NCBI RefSeq assembly: GCF_004104355.1
Contig: NZ_RJLM01000018.1
Location: 1 to 64,000 of the forward strand
Length of the DNA: 64,000 nucleotides
From: Photobacterium chitinilyticum
GTDB taxonomy: Bacteria; Pseudomonadota; Gammaproteobacteria; Enterobacterales; Vibrionaceae
Direction: 5' to 3'
The notes beneath the pieces are model-generated. The model searched no databases and was not told the origin of the DNA. It saw nothing but the letters and a program-made list of their open reading frames with translations. Shown one piece after another: positions 9,798-19,200 of the stretch (its first letter is position 1; each line of letters starts with the position of its first letter). The translations under genes were made by a program, and so were the position numbers.

Positions 9798-10246
9798 TAA
9801 CGCTGTTAGAGCAAATGAACTTTTGGCATTGGATAGCATTTGGTTTGGTGCTACTGCTACTTGAGTTACTGGGTACCGCCGGGTATCTGTTGTGGCTGGG
9901 CTTATCTGCTTTACTAGTTGGTGCAATATTATCTGCTATACCGATGAGCTGGTCACTGCAATGGCTGACGTTTGCGGTGTTCTCGCTTTTTTCTACCTGG
10001 TTATGGTGGCGGTATCAGCACAAGAAAGATCGTGCTGCGGATCAAGGCCGGACACTCAACCAACGAACCGAGCAGATGATCGGGCAAACGTGCATTTTGG
10101 ATCAGCCGCTCCCTGTGACTCAAGGGCGCATTCGGTTGGGAGATACATCATGGCTGGCAAGAACCGATAAACCGCTTGAAGCGGGAACCTTGGTTGAAGT
10201 TATCGCTGTAGAAGGTATCACACTGATTGTTCAAGCCAAACAATAA
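9794..10246 (+). CDS. NfeD-like membrane protein (YbbJ type)
   Basis: 150 residues. Two to three N-terminal transmembrane segments (about 10-80) are followed by a C-terminal OB-fold-like NfeD domain ([27 protein letters not shown] ... [17 protein letters not shown]). This is the short NfeD1b class that partners an SPFH protein. The start codon overlaps the stop of the qmcA-like gene (ATGA), indicating translational coupling, and a strong terminator follows, so the two genes form a bicistronic operon. Confidence 0.88.
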   Translation: MITLLEQMNFWHWIAFGLVLLLLELLGTAGYLLWLGLSALLVGAILSAIPMSWSLQWLTFAVFSLFSTWLWWRYQHKKDRAADQGRTLNQRTEQMIGQTCILDQPLPVTQGRIRLGDTSWLARTDKPLEAGTLVEVIAVEGITLIVQAKQ

Positions 10247-10264
10247 GAGTTTGAACGAAACTGG

Positions 10265-10290
10265 GGCTGTGCATTGCACGGCCTTTTTTT
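10265..10290 (+). terminator. Rho-independent terminator of the qmcA-nfeD operon
   Basis: 8-bp stem GGCTGTGC / GCACGGCC (one T-G pair) with an ATT loop, followed by seven T residues. Confidence 0.85.
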
Positions 10291-10530
10291 GTATATGAGG
10301 TTTTTAAATAGCCGAATGAAATGCTGCGCAAACGGTTGGGCAATCGTTATTGTTGATGTGTGTGAATTCAGTGTTTCCATATCGCGCATGTTTCGAACTT
10401 GTTACAAGTCAGCTTAACCAATAGAATCCGCATTAATAATAACGATTTCATTGCTCATGAAGTACATGTGAAATCCGATAAAAACAAGAATTAAGTCAAT
10501 AACAACCAGTCAGCCAGAAGAAGAAGTACT

Positions 10531-11370
10531 ATGAAATTGGAAGCAGTCGATTATACCGCCGAGAACGCCGAAGAGCTATTTGTTGAGTCATTGCGCAATA
10601 CCGGCTTTGGTGTCCTGAAAAATCATCCAATTCAGCAGAAATTGGTCAGTTCAATTTATGAAAACTGGAACGCTTTTTTTAACAGTGACGAGAAAAAAGA
10701 CTTCCATTTTAATGTCGAAACCCAAGATGGTTTTTTCCCTTCAGAAGTCTCTGAAATTGCAAAAGGACACACCAAGAAGGATATTAAAGAGTACTTCCAC
10801 TATTACCCTTGGGGACAGTGCCCGGAAGCATTGAAAGCTGAACTTCAGAATTATTATGAAGAAGCGAATAAGCTAGCGGCAGAACTGCTGTCATGGGTAG
10901 AAAAGCACTCGCCTGAAGATGTTTCTAAGCGTTATTCACAGCCACTTTCAAGCATGATTGAGAGTAGCTCACAGACTCTGTTGCGAGTTCTGCACTATCC
11001 GCCTCTGAAAGGGGATGAAGAACTGGGTGCAATACGCGCTGGTGCGCATGAAGACATTAACTTGCTTACTGTTTTGCCTGCGGCGAATGAACCAGGTTTG
11101 CAAGTGAAGTCTAAAGAGGGTGATTGGCTGGATGTACCATGTGACTTCGGTAACTTGATCATTAACATTGGTGACATGCTTCAGGAAGCGTCAGGTGGTT
11201 ACTTCCCGTCAACGACTCACCGAGTGGTTAACCCTGAAGGAACAGACAAGTCAAAGGCACGTATTTCGCTGCCGTTGTTCTTGCACCCAAAACCGGAGGT
11301 GGTTTTATCTGAACGCCACACCGCCAATAGTTATTTGATGGAACGTCTTAAAGAGCTGGGTGTTATTTAA
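10531..11370 (+). CDS. 2-oxoglutarate/Fe(II)-dependent oxygenase, isopenicillin-N-synthase family
   Basis: 279 residues. The fold is recognisable by the HEDINLLTVLPA segment (Fe-binding H-x-D, about residue 173), the distal STTHRVVNPEG (third Fe ligand His, about 231) and the ARISLPLFLHP segment, whose Arg (RIS) binds 2-oxoglutarate. The N-terminal part (NTGFGVLKNHPI ... FFNSDEKKDFHF) matches the DIOX_N region. The natural substrate is not predictable. The AGAAGAAG stretch 7 bases before the ATG is a purine-rich ribosome binding site. It stands alone with a terminator. Confidence 0.88.
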   Translation: MKLEAVDYTAENAEELFVESLRNTGFGVLKNHPIQQKLVSSIYENWNAFFNSDEKKDFHFNVETQDGFFPSEVSEIAKGHTKKDIKEYFHYYPWGQCPEALKAELQNYYEEANKLAAELLSWVEKHSPEDVSKRYSQPLSSMIESSSQTLLRVLHYPPLKGDEELGAIRAGAHEDINLLTVLPAANEPGLQVKSKEGDWLDVPCDFGNLIINIGDMLQEASGGYFPSTTHRVVNPEGTDKSKARISLPLFLHPKPEVVLSERHTANSYLMERLKELGVI

Positions 11371-11390
11371 ACCTAGCGACTAATAGTCCG

Positions 11391-11414
11391 ACGCCAGTCA
11401 TTTATGACTGGCGT
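11391..11414. terminator. Rho-independent terminator of the oxygenase gene
   Basis: 10-bp perfect stem ACGCCAGTCA / TGACTGGCGT with a TTTA loop followed by TTTTGC; it lies between convergent genes and may serve both. Confidence 0.85.
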
Positions 11415-11469
11415 TTTTGCTTGTTTTCTTTGTAAACAGGGAGCTATTATTCCGATCTATTACTTAATT

Positions 11470-12375
11470 TCATGATCTTAGCGGTGACAATGGATTTCTT
11501 AATCGCTGGCCAAACACATTGATAAGTGCGCCTGACACAATCAACATACCACCCAAATAAGTCCAAACCGATGGTGCTTCATTAAAGATCACAACTCCCA
11601 GTATTGCAGAGAAAATAATCTGAACATATGAATATGCTGATGCTTTACCAGCGGCTTGGCTTTGCATTGCTTTGGTTAAACCAATTTGTCCGACTTGTGT
11701 AAATATCCCGACTAACACCAGCAGGCCAGTTAAATACAAATCAGGTATAACAAGATCATCGCCAATTAATAGAAGCGACAAAGGCAGAGCCACTAGAGGG
11801 AAGTAGAAGATAATAACAGAGCTATCTTCCGTTTGACTTAGCTTACGAACGATCACGTATGCAATAGAACTACCCAGTGCACCGATGATCGCTACCATTA
11901 CGCTGAACATCGGCAATTCAGAAGTGGCTCCTTCAACCGCTGCTGGATTGACCATCACAAACAAGCCCAACAAGCTCATAGCGATGCAGATGGCGGTTGA
12001 AAATTGGACTTTTTCTTTTAGGAAGAGCACGGCCAATAATGCAGTAAAGACGGGATGAACGTATTGAAGAATTGTCGCTTCAGCCAAAGGCAGGGTTGTG
12101 ACCGCATAGTAGACGCACATTAATGCCAGAGTGCCGACCGCACCTCGAGCAAACAGTAGTGGTTTATTATTTCCCCACACCGATATTTTTTTTCGCTTCA
12201 CATCTAAGTAGCTGATGATAAGGGATACAAAAGCCCTTGCCGCAACAATTTCAAAGACAGGAATACCATAGTTACTGACGTATTTTACGCAAGCGGTCAT
12301 AAGGGCGAAGCCGAGTGCAGAGAGCATCATATAGCGAACGCCAAGAGGAATGATGGAGCCAAACGTGTTAGACAT
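11470..12375 (-). CDS. DMT superfamily transporter (EamA domains)
   Basis: 301 residues from the ATG beginning MSNTFGSII; an in-frame ATG 13 codons upstream is possible but neither has a convincing ribosome binding site. About ten transmembrane helices in two EamA repeats: first LGVRYMMLSALGFALMTACVKY ... LPLAEATILQYVHPVFTALLA, second AIIGALGSSIAYVIVRKL ... SAILGVVIFNEAPSVWTYLGG. This is the drug/metabolite exporter architecture (RhaT/YdcZ/RarD relatives); the substrate is unknown. It stands downstream of the amidohydrolase gene but a terminator separates them. Confidence 0.88.
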   Translation of the reverse strand: MSNTFGSIIPLGVRYMMLSALGFALMTACVKYVSNYGIPVFEIVAARAFVSLIISYLDVKRKKISVWGNNKPLLFARGAVGTLALMCVYYAVTTLPLAEATILQYVHPVFTALLAVLFLKEKVQFSTAICIAMSLLGLFVMVNPAAVEGATSELPMFSVMVAIIGALGSSIAYVIVRKLSQTEDSSVIIFYFPLVALPLSLLLIGDDLVIPDLYLTGLLVLVGIFTQVGQIGLTKAMQSQAAGKASAYSYVQIIFSAILGVVIFNEAPSVWTYLGGMLIVSGALINVFGQRLRNPLSPLRS

Positions 12376-12461
12376 AGTGAAGGCAATTAGTTGAAGTTGG
12401 TCGCACTTTATCATAGAGCACGTTTATAGATGAAGAACTTGATACTTTATATGAAAAAAAA

Positions 12462-12485
12462 CAGGGTGATATAGGAATCACCCTG
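12462..12485 (-). terminator. Terminator of the amidohydrolase gene
   Basis: 9-bp stem CAGGGTGAT / ATCACCCTG with a 6-base loop. The minus-strand tail is TTTTTTTTCAT; the plus-strand side also has ATTTTTATTG. Confidence 0.8.
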
Positions 12486-12536
12486 ATTTTTATTGAGTTG
12501 CTAGTAAGCTAGGTATGTCTGTTAATCAAATCATGG

Positions 12537-13943
12537 TTACTGAACAACTTCGCCGCTTTCTACCACAGTCTTGCGGACTTTGTCGGCAAACTTCAACGCT
12601 TCTTCGCGAATCGCATCTTCATCGACCGTTAGCATATTACGGTCTTCCATCAATACTTTTCCGTCAACGATTGTGTGTTTTACGTTGGTCGCATAAGCCG
12701 AGTAAACCAGTGCAGAATACGGGTTGTAGACTGGAACCATGTTTGGTGCAGTCGTATCGATGATGATGATATCCGCCAGCTTGCCTGTTTCCAGCGAGCC
12801 AATCGTATCTTCCATATGCAGTGCTCGGGCTGCACCAATAGTGGCCATTTCAATCACTTTCATTGGTGGCATGGCTGCGCGATCTTTGTTCACCAGTTTG
12901 TGCACTTTGGCCACTTGGTTAAATTCATCGATGGTACTGATGGTGTTGCCTGACATCGGGCCGTCTGTACCCAAACCGATGCGAAGGCCATTGTCGAACA
13001 TTTTCAGTGCTGGTGAAACTCCCTTGGCAGATTTGATATTGGCACTCATATTGTGCGCAATACCGACATCATGCTTTTTCAGCAGGGCAATATCGTTGTC
13101 GTCAACATTGATCACATGGGCACCAACAAGGTTTGGCGTTAGTGCTCCGATATCAGCCATATATCCAACAGGTGTTTTGCCGCCGCTACGCTCAGCGATA
13201 ACTTGGTTCTCACGCTCTGATTCAGCAAGGTGGATCATCACCGGTACATCGTGTTCTAACGACAGCTTGGTGACTTTCTGCAGAGTTTCAGTGGTGTTGG
13301 TATACGGAGCATGCGGGGCGAAAGCTGGGGTAATACGTGGGTGGTCTTTATATTGCTTTATAAAGTCCAGCGCGTACTTAATGCCTTCGTCGGCATTGGC
13401 AGCATCGGCAACCGGGAACTTGATAACGGTTTCCCCCAATACTGCACGCATGCCAATTTGATCAACTGTTTTGGCCACTTCATCTTCGAAATAATACATA
13501 TCGGCATAGGTTGTGACCCCGCCCTTGAGCATTTCAACGTTCCCCAACTGAGCACCGATACGCACCATGTCACGGGAAACCAGTTTTTTCTCAAGCGGGA
13601 AAATATAACGGTGCAGGCGGTCTGGCACATCGTCTGCCATTGAACGGAAGACAGTCATCGAAACATGAGTGTGGGTATTGATTAGCCCGGGCATCACGAT
13701 ATCGCCATTGGCATCAATGATTTTTGCGGCCAAGTAATCTTTGACATCGGAACCGTCGGTAACGGAGAAGATTTTATTTTCTTTAACTGCGACCAAACCG
13801 TTGTCGAAAACTGTTTTTTCCTGATCCATTGTCAGGACAGTAGCATTCTTAATGAGCAAATCGACTTTTTCGAGAGCGAAAGCAGATGTGCTGGCGATGG
13901 AGGTTGCTGCTAAAGAAACGGCAAGAAGTGTTTTTTTAAACAT
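12537..13943 (-). CDS. Exported amidohydrolase, MTA/SAH deaminase-like
   Basis: 468 residues with a clear signal peptide (MFKKTLLAVSLAATSIASTSAFA), which is unusual for this mostly cytosolic group. The mature protein is a metal-dependent amidohydrolase: HTHVSM metal ligands (about residue 92), HAPYTNTTETL, HLAESERENQV, and TDGPMSGN with the metal-binding Asp. C-terminal GSLETGKLADIIII closes the composite beta sandwich. This set matches the TrzN/SsnA/MtaD branch, which deaminates purines, pterins, S-adenosylhomocysteine or related heterocycles. With export, it may act on scavenged nucleosides in the periplasm. A strong CRP-like site lies about 90 bases upstream. Confidence 0.88.
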   Translation of the reverse strand: MFKKTLLAVSLAATSIASTSAFALEKVDLLIKNATVLTMDQEKTVFDNGLVAVKENKIFSVTDGSDVKDYLAAKIIDANGDIVMPGLINTHTHVSMTVFRSMADDVPDRLHRYIFPLEKKLVSRDMVRIGAQLGNVEMLKGGVTTYADMYYFEDEVAKTVDQIGMRAVLGETVIKFPVADAANADEGIKYALDFIKQYKDHPRITPAFAPHAPYTNTTETLQKVTKLSLEHDVPVMIHLAESERENQVIAERSGGKTPVGYMADIGALTPNLVGAHVINVDDNDIALLKKHDVGIAHNMSANIKSAKGVSPALKMFDNGLRIGLGTDGPMSGNTISTIDEFNQVAKVHKLVNKDRAAMPPMKVIEMATIGAARALHMEDTIGSLETGKLADIIIIDTTAPNMVPVYNPYSALVYSAYATNVKHTIVDGKVLMEDRNMLTVDEDAIREEALKFADKVRKTVVESGEVVQ

Positions 13944-14031
13944 CGATGACTACCAAAATACGATAACGATATGCAGATGATACTCTCAGATCATGCCTTG
14001 AAAATCAGTATTGCATAATTCCCGACGCAAA

Positions 14032-14047
14032 TGTGATTAGAATCACC
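14032..14047 (-). promoter_or_regulatory. Candidate CRP-cAMP binding site
   Basis: TGTGA-TTAGAA-TCACC, with AAA before and TTT after, matches the CRP consensus TGTGA-N6-TCACA at 9 of 10 core bases. It lies about 90 bases upstream of the exported amidohydrolase start, a plausible class I/II activator position once the promoter is placed. It suggests carbon-source control of that gene. Confidence 0.6.
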
Positions 14048-14082
14048 TTTTAAAAGGGTTCATATTTTGCTTTGTGTAATAA

Positions 14083-14104
14083 AACAGCGCCATTTGGCGC
14101 TGTT
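14083..14104 (-). terminator. Terminator of the MATE gene
   Basis: 9-bp perfect stem AACAGCGCC / GGCGCTGTT with an ATTT loop; the minus-strand tail is TTTATTACAC. It ends transcription from the MATE gene before the amidohydrolase promoter. Confidence 0.75.
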
Positions 14105-14147
14105 AAACGTTTGCCTGGGGGCTTTCTATGCAACTTCGTGGATCTGA

Positions 14148-15479
14148 TTATGTCCGGCGCAAGGCAAAAAACATCCAGGTAGTGAGAACAGAACTGCATA
14201 GTGGTAAAGCAATCCATACACCATTGACACCTGCGAACTCGGCTAGTGTGAAGATAAACAGCGTGATAAGGATCAGCTTGCCTCCTGTCAGTAGCGATGC
14301 TTCTTTGGCGCGATTGATTGATTGGAAATAGGTTGCACCGACAAGTAGTAATCCTTCCATTGGTAGGCCCCAGAAATAGAGTCGCATTCCGTTTACAGCT
14401 TCAGGCTGAAGAGTGGGGTTATCGCCGGCAAACAGGTACACCACATATTCCGGGAAACTGTACAGCATCGCGACACCGGAAAGGGCTACCAGTAAAGTCA
14501 CCGCAAAAGCCAGGTTACGTACCTTGATGACACGTTCGGTTTGCCCGGCGCCAGTGTTATAGCTGGTGATTGGTTGGATACCCAAAGCAATGCCTTCAAA
14601 GATCAGGTAGAAAAATGCTTCGGTGTAGCTGACGATACCGTAAGCAGCAACATGAAGGGCATCACCGACCATAAGGAAAGCCTTATTGTGCAGGGTGAGT
14701 ACTACTGACAGATAGAGATACATCAACAGGCTGGAGAAACCCAGGCGGAAGATCTGAGTTACCGCATCCCATTTTAGCTTTAGTGTATCCCAGTGGATCC
14801 GTAGTTCGGTTCTAGGGCCGAAGAAATGCTGTAGGCATAACAAACTGGTTGCCGCCTGGGAGAGCATGGTCGCGATTGCGGCGCCCGTGAGTTCAAATGG
14901 GAATACAACGATAAACAGCCAGTCGAGTACGACATTGAGCACGCCGCCGAAAATCATGATCAGCGTTACGCGGTTTGGTTGCCCGTCGTTACGCAATAGT
15001 GATGAGAATGCCATAGAGATGACAGGAAAAGCCCCTAGGGCGAAATACCAGAACAGATAATCCGAGGCCATCTGCAGGATTTCACCATCGGCCCCCAGCC
15101 AGATCAGTAAAGTCTCGCTATAGGCGATGCCGATGCTACTGATCACCAATGCCGAAAGCAGGCTGAGAGACAACGCATTACCGACGATCGTTCTTGTTTT
15201 GCCGGTGTGTCCTTCACCGAGCCGAATGGAGACTAAGGCTGATGCTCCCATTCCTATCAATGCACCTACAGCATAAAGTATTGACCCGACAGGGTAGCCG
15301 AGCATGATTCCGGCTAGGCCGTTCTCGCCAATGAAATGGCCGACGAACATGCCGTCGATAGCGACATAAATGCCGGTAACTAACATGGCAGCAATGGTGG
15401 GCATGGTATAGCGAATAAAAAGACGGAAGATTGAATCATTCCGTAGCGATAAGTGTGAAGCCGTACTGGATGCTGTCAT
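14148..15479 (-). CDS. MATE family efflux transporter
   Basis: 443 residues, about twelve transmembrane helices in two MatE repeats. The start (FRLFIRYTMPTIAAMLVTGIYVAIDGMFVGHFIGENGLAGI) has the typical MATE pattern with the D-x-x-F-VG motif, and the second half has SYNTGAGQTERV and a long helical tail. It resembles the DinF/MepA side of the family, coupling Na+ or H+ influx to export of cationic drugs or metabolites. It is probably monocistronic, with a terminator past its stop. Confidence 0.9.
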   Translation of the reverse strand: MTASSTASHLSLRNDSIFRLFIRYTMPTIAAMLVTGIYVAIDGMFVGHFIGENGLAGIMLGYPVGSILYAVGALIGMGASALVSIRLGEGHTGKTRTIVGNALSLSLLSALVISSIGIAYSETLLIWLGADGEILQMASDYLFWYFALGAFPVISMAFSSLLRNDGQPNRVTLIMIFGGVLNVVLDWLFIVVFPFELTGAAIATMLSQAATSLLCLQHFFGPRTELRIHWDTLKLKWDAVTQIFRLGFSSLLMYLYLSVVLTLHNKAFLMVGDALHVAAYGIVSYTEAFFYLIFEGIALGIQPITSYNTGAGQTERVIKVRNLAFAVTLLVALSGVAMLYSFPEYVVYLFAGDNPTLQPEAVNGMRLYFWGLPMEGLLLVGATYFQSINRAKEASLLTGGKLILITLFIFTLAEFAGVNGVWIALPLCSSVLTTWMFFALRRT

Positions 15480-15584
15480 GTAGCGTCTTATTCAACAAAA
15501 TATAACAATGAACGTGCCGCTATAGTAAAGGATGCAATGCTACATGGGTTATCGAAGCGATCACTTTATTGTGTTTATGGTTTG

Positions 15585-16211
15585 TTATCGGATTTGATAG
15601 TAAGCCGTGAGGAGAATATATCTGTGAACGATTTTATCACCGCCATTACGTTTAAGCGGGTGGTGGATCTGATGTTGTCCTTCGGATAAAAGGTATTTTT
15701 GCTGCAGACATTCGGGCAGAGTTTCTGCACACTCCTGCAGGCGGATACCATCAGCGAGATAATCGCTTGTGTTTGTCGGCAACTGACCAAGCCACCATGC
15801 CGGAATTTCTTTGCTGGCTTTACTGCGATCAAACCAATGATCGGAAACAATCAGCAAATGATGCTGCTTTTCTTCATCAATCTGCTGACAGGCGGTATTT
15901 ACGGATTGAACGAGCGCCTCACGTCGGGCGAGGTTGGCACTGACAAGGTGATGAGCAATGATCCATAGCGTAAAGCTGGGTGTCTCGATACGGAAGATTG
16001 GTTGTTCAAGCGCATCATCATGATGGCCTTGGTGGAGTTCTGCGGGTATATCCGCTTGTTTTAGCGTCGATAAAATCCGGCGGCATAAGGTTTTGCCTAA
16101 GTGGTTTCCACGCATTCCCCGGTTATGTACCGTTGGATAATGTTGCTCGCATAATTGCAAGCAGTCAGCTTTGAACTGATGAATACTGACTGAAAGAAGA
16201 TCACTGACCAA
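15585..16211 (-). CDS. Hypothetical protein, 208 aa
   Basis: Cytoplasmic, without signal peptide or membrane helix. Rich in His and Cys (HQGHHDDALEQ, HHPLKRNGGDKIVHRY). The segment GMRGNHLGKTLCRRILSTLKQADIPAELHQ and the later LLIVSDHWFDRSKASKEIPAWWLGQ suggest an alpha/beta fold, possibly nuclease- or ATPase-like, but no catalytic motif is clear. I do not recognise a family; it looks like a Vibrionaceae-restricted gene. Confidence 0.55.
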   Translation of the reverse strand: MVSDLLSVSIHQFKADCLQLCEQHYPTVHNRGMRGNHLGKTLCRRILSTLKQADIPAELHQGHHDDALEQPIFRIETPSFTLWIIAHHLVSANLARREALVQSVNTACQQIDEEKQHHLLIVSDHWFDRSKASKEIPAWWLGQLPTNTSDYLADGIRLQECAETLPECLQQKYLLSEGQHQIHHPLKRNGGDKIVHRYILLTAYYQIR

Positions 16212-16354
16212 AAACGCTAAGCCCCATTACACAAAATTACTCGCTCAGCCCGGAATGATGATTGATGAAAGTCCAGGCTGATAATACTAACTATCACAGG
16301 CCTCCATCGTATCAGAAAAAAGTGCTTTCATTTATGGTTTTTCAAGCGTTTAGT

Positions 16355-16390
16355 GATCAAAGAAGGCACTTGAAAGCGACTTCTTTGATC
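16355..16390 (-). terminator. Inverted repeat, possible terminator of msrPQ
   Basis: 11-bp perfect stem GATCAAAGAAG / CTTCTTTGATC with a 14-base loop, 18 bases beyond the msrQ stop on the minus strand. There is no strong T run, so it may be a weak terminator or an RNA 3' end stabiliser. Confidence 0.45.
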
Positions 16391-16408
16391 TTAATGACAG
16401 GATTGACG

Positions 16409-17044
16409 TTAAGAGCGTGTTGATGGGGTACGACTGAAGCTTGAAAGCACTGGTAGCCAGCGCCTTAATATTTTGTGACGAAAGGACAGTAATATCAGCG
16501 CAGTTGCTAGATATAGAACAGGCTCGGTAATACCGGATTTAACCGACCAATAGTAATGTATCGGTGCCAACAGTAACGCAAGGTAGACCCAATTGTGTAA
16601 TTTTTGCCACCGGTGGCCGAGTCGCCGTTGGATGCCTTGCGTCGATGTTATTGCTAGTACAAGCAAGATTACCCAGCTCAAGGCGCCAACAGTTAAATAA
16701 GGCCGGGTCGCTATTTCACTCGCCAGCAGTGACGCGTCGAATCCGAGATCCAAAGCCAGGTATACCAGCAAGTGTATGGCTGCCCAAAAGAAACTGTACA
16801 GTCCAACCAGGCGGCGAACTTTAACCAGTTGCCCGAGTTTGAATCGACGGGCGATCGGGGAGATCAGCAAGGTGATCATCAAGGTATTTAGTGCTGCCTT
16901 GCCGGTAAAGTGGCTTAGCCCTTCGACAGGATCCGCACCAAGTCCTCCCGTTAGTGTCTGATAAGTCATCAAAGCCAGGAAGCTTAAACTGATCAGGTGA
17001 ATAACGGCTTTAAGGCCTGTGATATGTCGAGGCATGATCTTCAT
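16409..17044 (-). CDS. msrQ: MsrQ, heme-binding membrane subunit of periplasmic methionine sulfoxide reductase
   Basis: About 211 residues, six predicted transmembrane helices of the ferric-reductase-like domain. Histidines that would ligate heme are visible in LISLSFLALMTY...LSHFTG, FFWAAIHLLVYLALDLG and WQKLHNWVYLALLLAPIHYYW. It passes electrons from the quinone pool or flavin to MsrP. Two ATGs are possible; the second (MKIMPRHITG) sits about 9 bases from the AAGGAG ribosome binding site and is preferred over the first, only 3 bases away. It lies 13 bases after msrP, the standard order. Confidence 0.92.
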   Translation of the reverse strand: MKIMPRHITGLKAVIHLISLSFLALMTYQTLTGGLGADPVEGLSHFTGKAALNTLMITLLISPIARRFKLGQLVKVRRLVGLYSFFWAAIHLLVYLALDLGFDASLLASEIATRPYLTVGALSWVILLVLAITSTQGIQRRLGHRWQKLHNWVYLALLLAPIHYYWSVKSGITEPVLYLATALILLSFRHKILRRWLPVLSSFSRTPSTRS

Positions 17045-17057
17045 TGGCATTGGCTCC

Positions 17058-18074
17058 TTAAAATTGCTTTCTTAAGTCCATTCCCTTGTACAATCCGGCC
17101 ACTTCATTGGCATAGCCATTAAACATTGTCGTCGGCTGACGGCGACTGCTAAAGAGGCTTCCTTCACCAATAAATCGTTCGCTGCCCTGGCTCCAGCGTG
17201 GATGATCGACTTGCGGGTTTACATTGGCATAGAAACCGTACTCATTGGAGGCAAGACGGTTCCATGTCGTTGGTGGCTCTTTGTCAGTAAGCGTAATACG
17301 CACAATCGATTTGATACTTTTAAAGCCATATTTCCATGGCACAACCAAACGCAGCGGTGCGCCATTCTGAGGTGCCAGCGTCTTGCCATAAAGGCCGACT
17401 GAAATCAGTGCCAGCGGATTCATTGCCTCATCGATTCGAAGTCCTTCGACATAGGGATAGTCAATCCCTCCACCAAGCCTGCGGGATGCTTGTCCCGGCA
17501 TGCGTTTGGGATCATGTAGGGTTTCAAATGCAACATATTTTGCCTTGCTCATCGGATTGGCTTTTTTCAGTAATTCTGCCAGCGGAAAACCAATCCAGGG
17601 AATGTTCATTGACCAGGCTTCAACGCAGCGTAATCGGTAGATTCTTTCTTCTAGCGTGAATTTGCTGAAAATATCTTCATAGCCCAATGTAGTAGGGCGG
17701 TGAACTAGCCCGTCAATCTGTACTGTCCATGGGTTTGTCTGGAAGTTGGCAGCACGGACGGCAGGATCCGATTTGTCGGTACCGAATTCGTAAAAATTAT
17801 TGTACTGCAGTATTTTGCTTTCTGGCGTGAGTGAAAGCTTGCTATCTGAGTATTGCGATGGCTTTGTCACCAACTGACGGCGGCTGTCTTTAACCGCCGG
17901 TTTATCTTTACCGGTAAAGGCATCAAACAAGCCGGCATTGGCCTGAGAGGCAAGTGGCATCCCAACAAGGGTGATGCCAAGTTTTTTCAAGATATCACGA
18001 CGGTTATGATAAACCGATTCCGGTGTGGCATCGCTTTCCTTGAGTGCCCAACGGGGTGTTTTTTTGATAAGCAT
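17058..18074 (-). CDS. msrP: MsrP, periplasmic methionine sulfoxide reductase, molybdopterin catalytic subunit
   Basis: 338 residues. A Tat signal ([26 protein letters not shown]) exports the folded Mo-cofactor protein. The SUOX-like domain includes the conserved [20 protein letters not shown] with the Mo-ligating Cys (about residue 153) and [13 protein letters not shown] near 250. It reduces oxidised methionine in periplasmic proteins with MsrQ as electron donor. Length and neighbour agree with E. coli YedYZ. The about 155-base gap to the divergent secreted-protein gene holds its promoter. Confidence 0.94.
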   Translation of the reverse strand: MLIKKTPRWALKESDATPESVYHNRRDILKKLGITLVGMPLASQANAGLFDAFTGKDKPAVKDSRRQLVTKPSQYSDSKLSLTPESKILQYNNFYEFGTDKSDPAVRAANFQTNPWTVQIDGLVHRPTTLGYEDIFSKFTLEERIYRLRCVEAWSMNIPWIGFPLAELLKKANPMSKAKYVAFETLHDPKRMPGQASRRLGGGIDYPYVEGLRIDEAMNPLALISVGLYGKTLAPQNGAPLRLVVPWKYGFKSIKSIVRITLTDKEPPTTWNRLASNEYGFYANVNPQVDHPRWSQGSERFIGEGSLFSSRRQPTTMFNGYANEVAGLYKGMDLRKQF

Positions 18075-18231
18075 AATCTTCCTTTTGCAGAATTTGAATA
18101 ATAATAATTGATTGATGGATAAGTAGACCTGACAAAGCAGAATTAAATTTCATAAGATTATTCTTTGATTTTATGGAAGAAGAGGTTATGTTTCGCGGCA
18201 CAAATGAAACACCTTTGTTCAGGGATTAGGG

Positions 18232-18648
18232 ATGTATAAAAAAGCGGTTTTAATTTCTTCACTATTGGCGTTACCGATTCAGGCCACAGCTGCGGGCTCA
18301 CCATTGGCAGCTGGCGTGTTTATAGGTAGCCCGAGTTCAGGTGTAACCGTGAAATACCGAGAAGAACTACAGTTTTCAATGGGCTTAGATACACTCAGCC
18401 TGACAGCTGATGCTATCTGGAAAGTGAGTGACTTAAGCCAGGGAACCTTGTACTCACCGTTTTATACCTTCACTGGCATTCAGTGGGTGGATGATGACAA
18501 GCATGAGTGGGGACCAAGAGCCGGAGCCGGGCTATTGGTTCCTTATGACTATTTCCATTTATATGCTGAAGGTGGCATGACTTGGTACGTGCAGAGTGAT
18601 TCCAGCCTGGAGCTAGAAGGGATCGTCGGGATTAGGTTCGATTTATAG
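18232..18648 (+). CDS. Small exported beta-barrel-like protein
   Basis: 138 residues with a signal peptide (MYKKAVLISSLLALPIQATA, cleavage near residue 21). The mature part alternates hydrophobic and polar residues and ends in GIVGIRFDL, whose terminal aromatic pattern suits an outer-membrane barrel or a small porin-like fold. Glycine-rich strands (RAGAGLLVPYDYFHLYAEGGMTW) support this. It is divergent from msrP. No family recognised. Confidence 0.6.
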   Translation: MYKKAVLISSLLALPIQATAAGSPLAAGVFIGSPSSGVTVKYREELQFSMGLDTLSLTADAIWKVSDLSQGTLYSPFYTFTGIQWVDDDKHEWGPRAGAGLLVPYDYFHLYAEGGMTWYVQSDSSLELEGIVGIRFDL

Positions 18649-18658
18649 GGTGTTGCTG

Positions 18659-18695
18659 AACGTAGTAGTTTTTCTGTGGTATAAACTGCTACGTT
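18659..18695 (+). terminator. Rho-independent terminator
   Basis: Stem of 13 with one mismatch (AACGTAGTAGTTT / AAACTGCTACGTT), directly after the barrel-like gene. The tail TTCCCC is weak. Confidence 0.55.
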
Positions 18696-18717
18696 TCCCC
18701 CTAGCATCGTATTCATC

Positions 18718-19200
18718 ATGAGTGACTTAAATCAATTTCACGCTCAGTTAGAGCTTCAGCATATTTACCTGGAAGTATACGCTGAACGGTTTCACTATCT
18801 CAGGCCGTTTTTTGAAGGCTATTATTGTTATCGGCACCAGTTGGTTACCCGACAGGGAAAGGCTGACTGGGAACAAATTTTCGATCATGGCGTTCGTTCC
18901 AAAGCAGCCAGCCAGATAACAAATAGAAAGCAACTGGTACGTGAGCTTCGTCTGCCGCTTGCGGTGCTAATCGGTAAACTCAAAGTCTTGGTGAGAGATG
19001 ATGAGCTGAGCCTTGATGCAATCCAATGTCTGCTCGATAATAATCTTGAATACACCATTTTAACTCGGGACGAGTTTCAAAGGCTGAAGGCGGCCGGTAT
19101 GCTCGACCGCATGCCTGCAGAGTATTATCGGCAGGGAAGTGCAAACTACCAGTGTACTGGCGCAAGGTTCGATGCTGTTGGTATCCAATTTTTGGATTAA
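18718..19200 (+). CDS. Hypothetical protein, 160 aa
   Basis: Cytoplasmic, helical in its first two thirds (LQHIYLEVYAERFHYLRPFFEGYYCYRHQL ... KQLVRELRLPLAVLIGKLKVL). The C-terminal third has TRDEFQRLKAAGMLDRMPAEYY. No signal or membrane segment. It overlaps the convergent cupin gene by 4 bases at the stop codons. No family recognised and no clear ribosome binding site, so the start is uncertain. Confidence 0.5.
   Translation: MSDLNQFHAQLELQHIYLEVYAERFHYLRPFFEGYYCYRHQLVTRQGKADWEQIFDHGVRSKAASQITNRKQLVRELRLPLAVLIGKLKVLVRDDELSLDAIQCLLDNNLEYTILTRDEFQRLKAAGMLDRMPAEYYRQGSANYQCTGARFDAVGIQFLD

Noticed and set aside
12739-13461. 240-codon frame opposite the amidohydrolase
   Set aside because: It is the antisense shadow of a well-conserved enzyme gene, with no ribosome binding site or family likeness.
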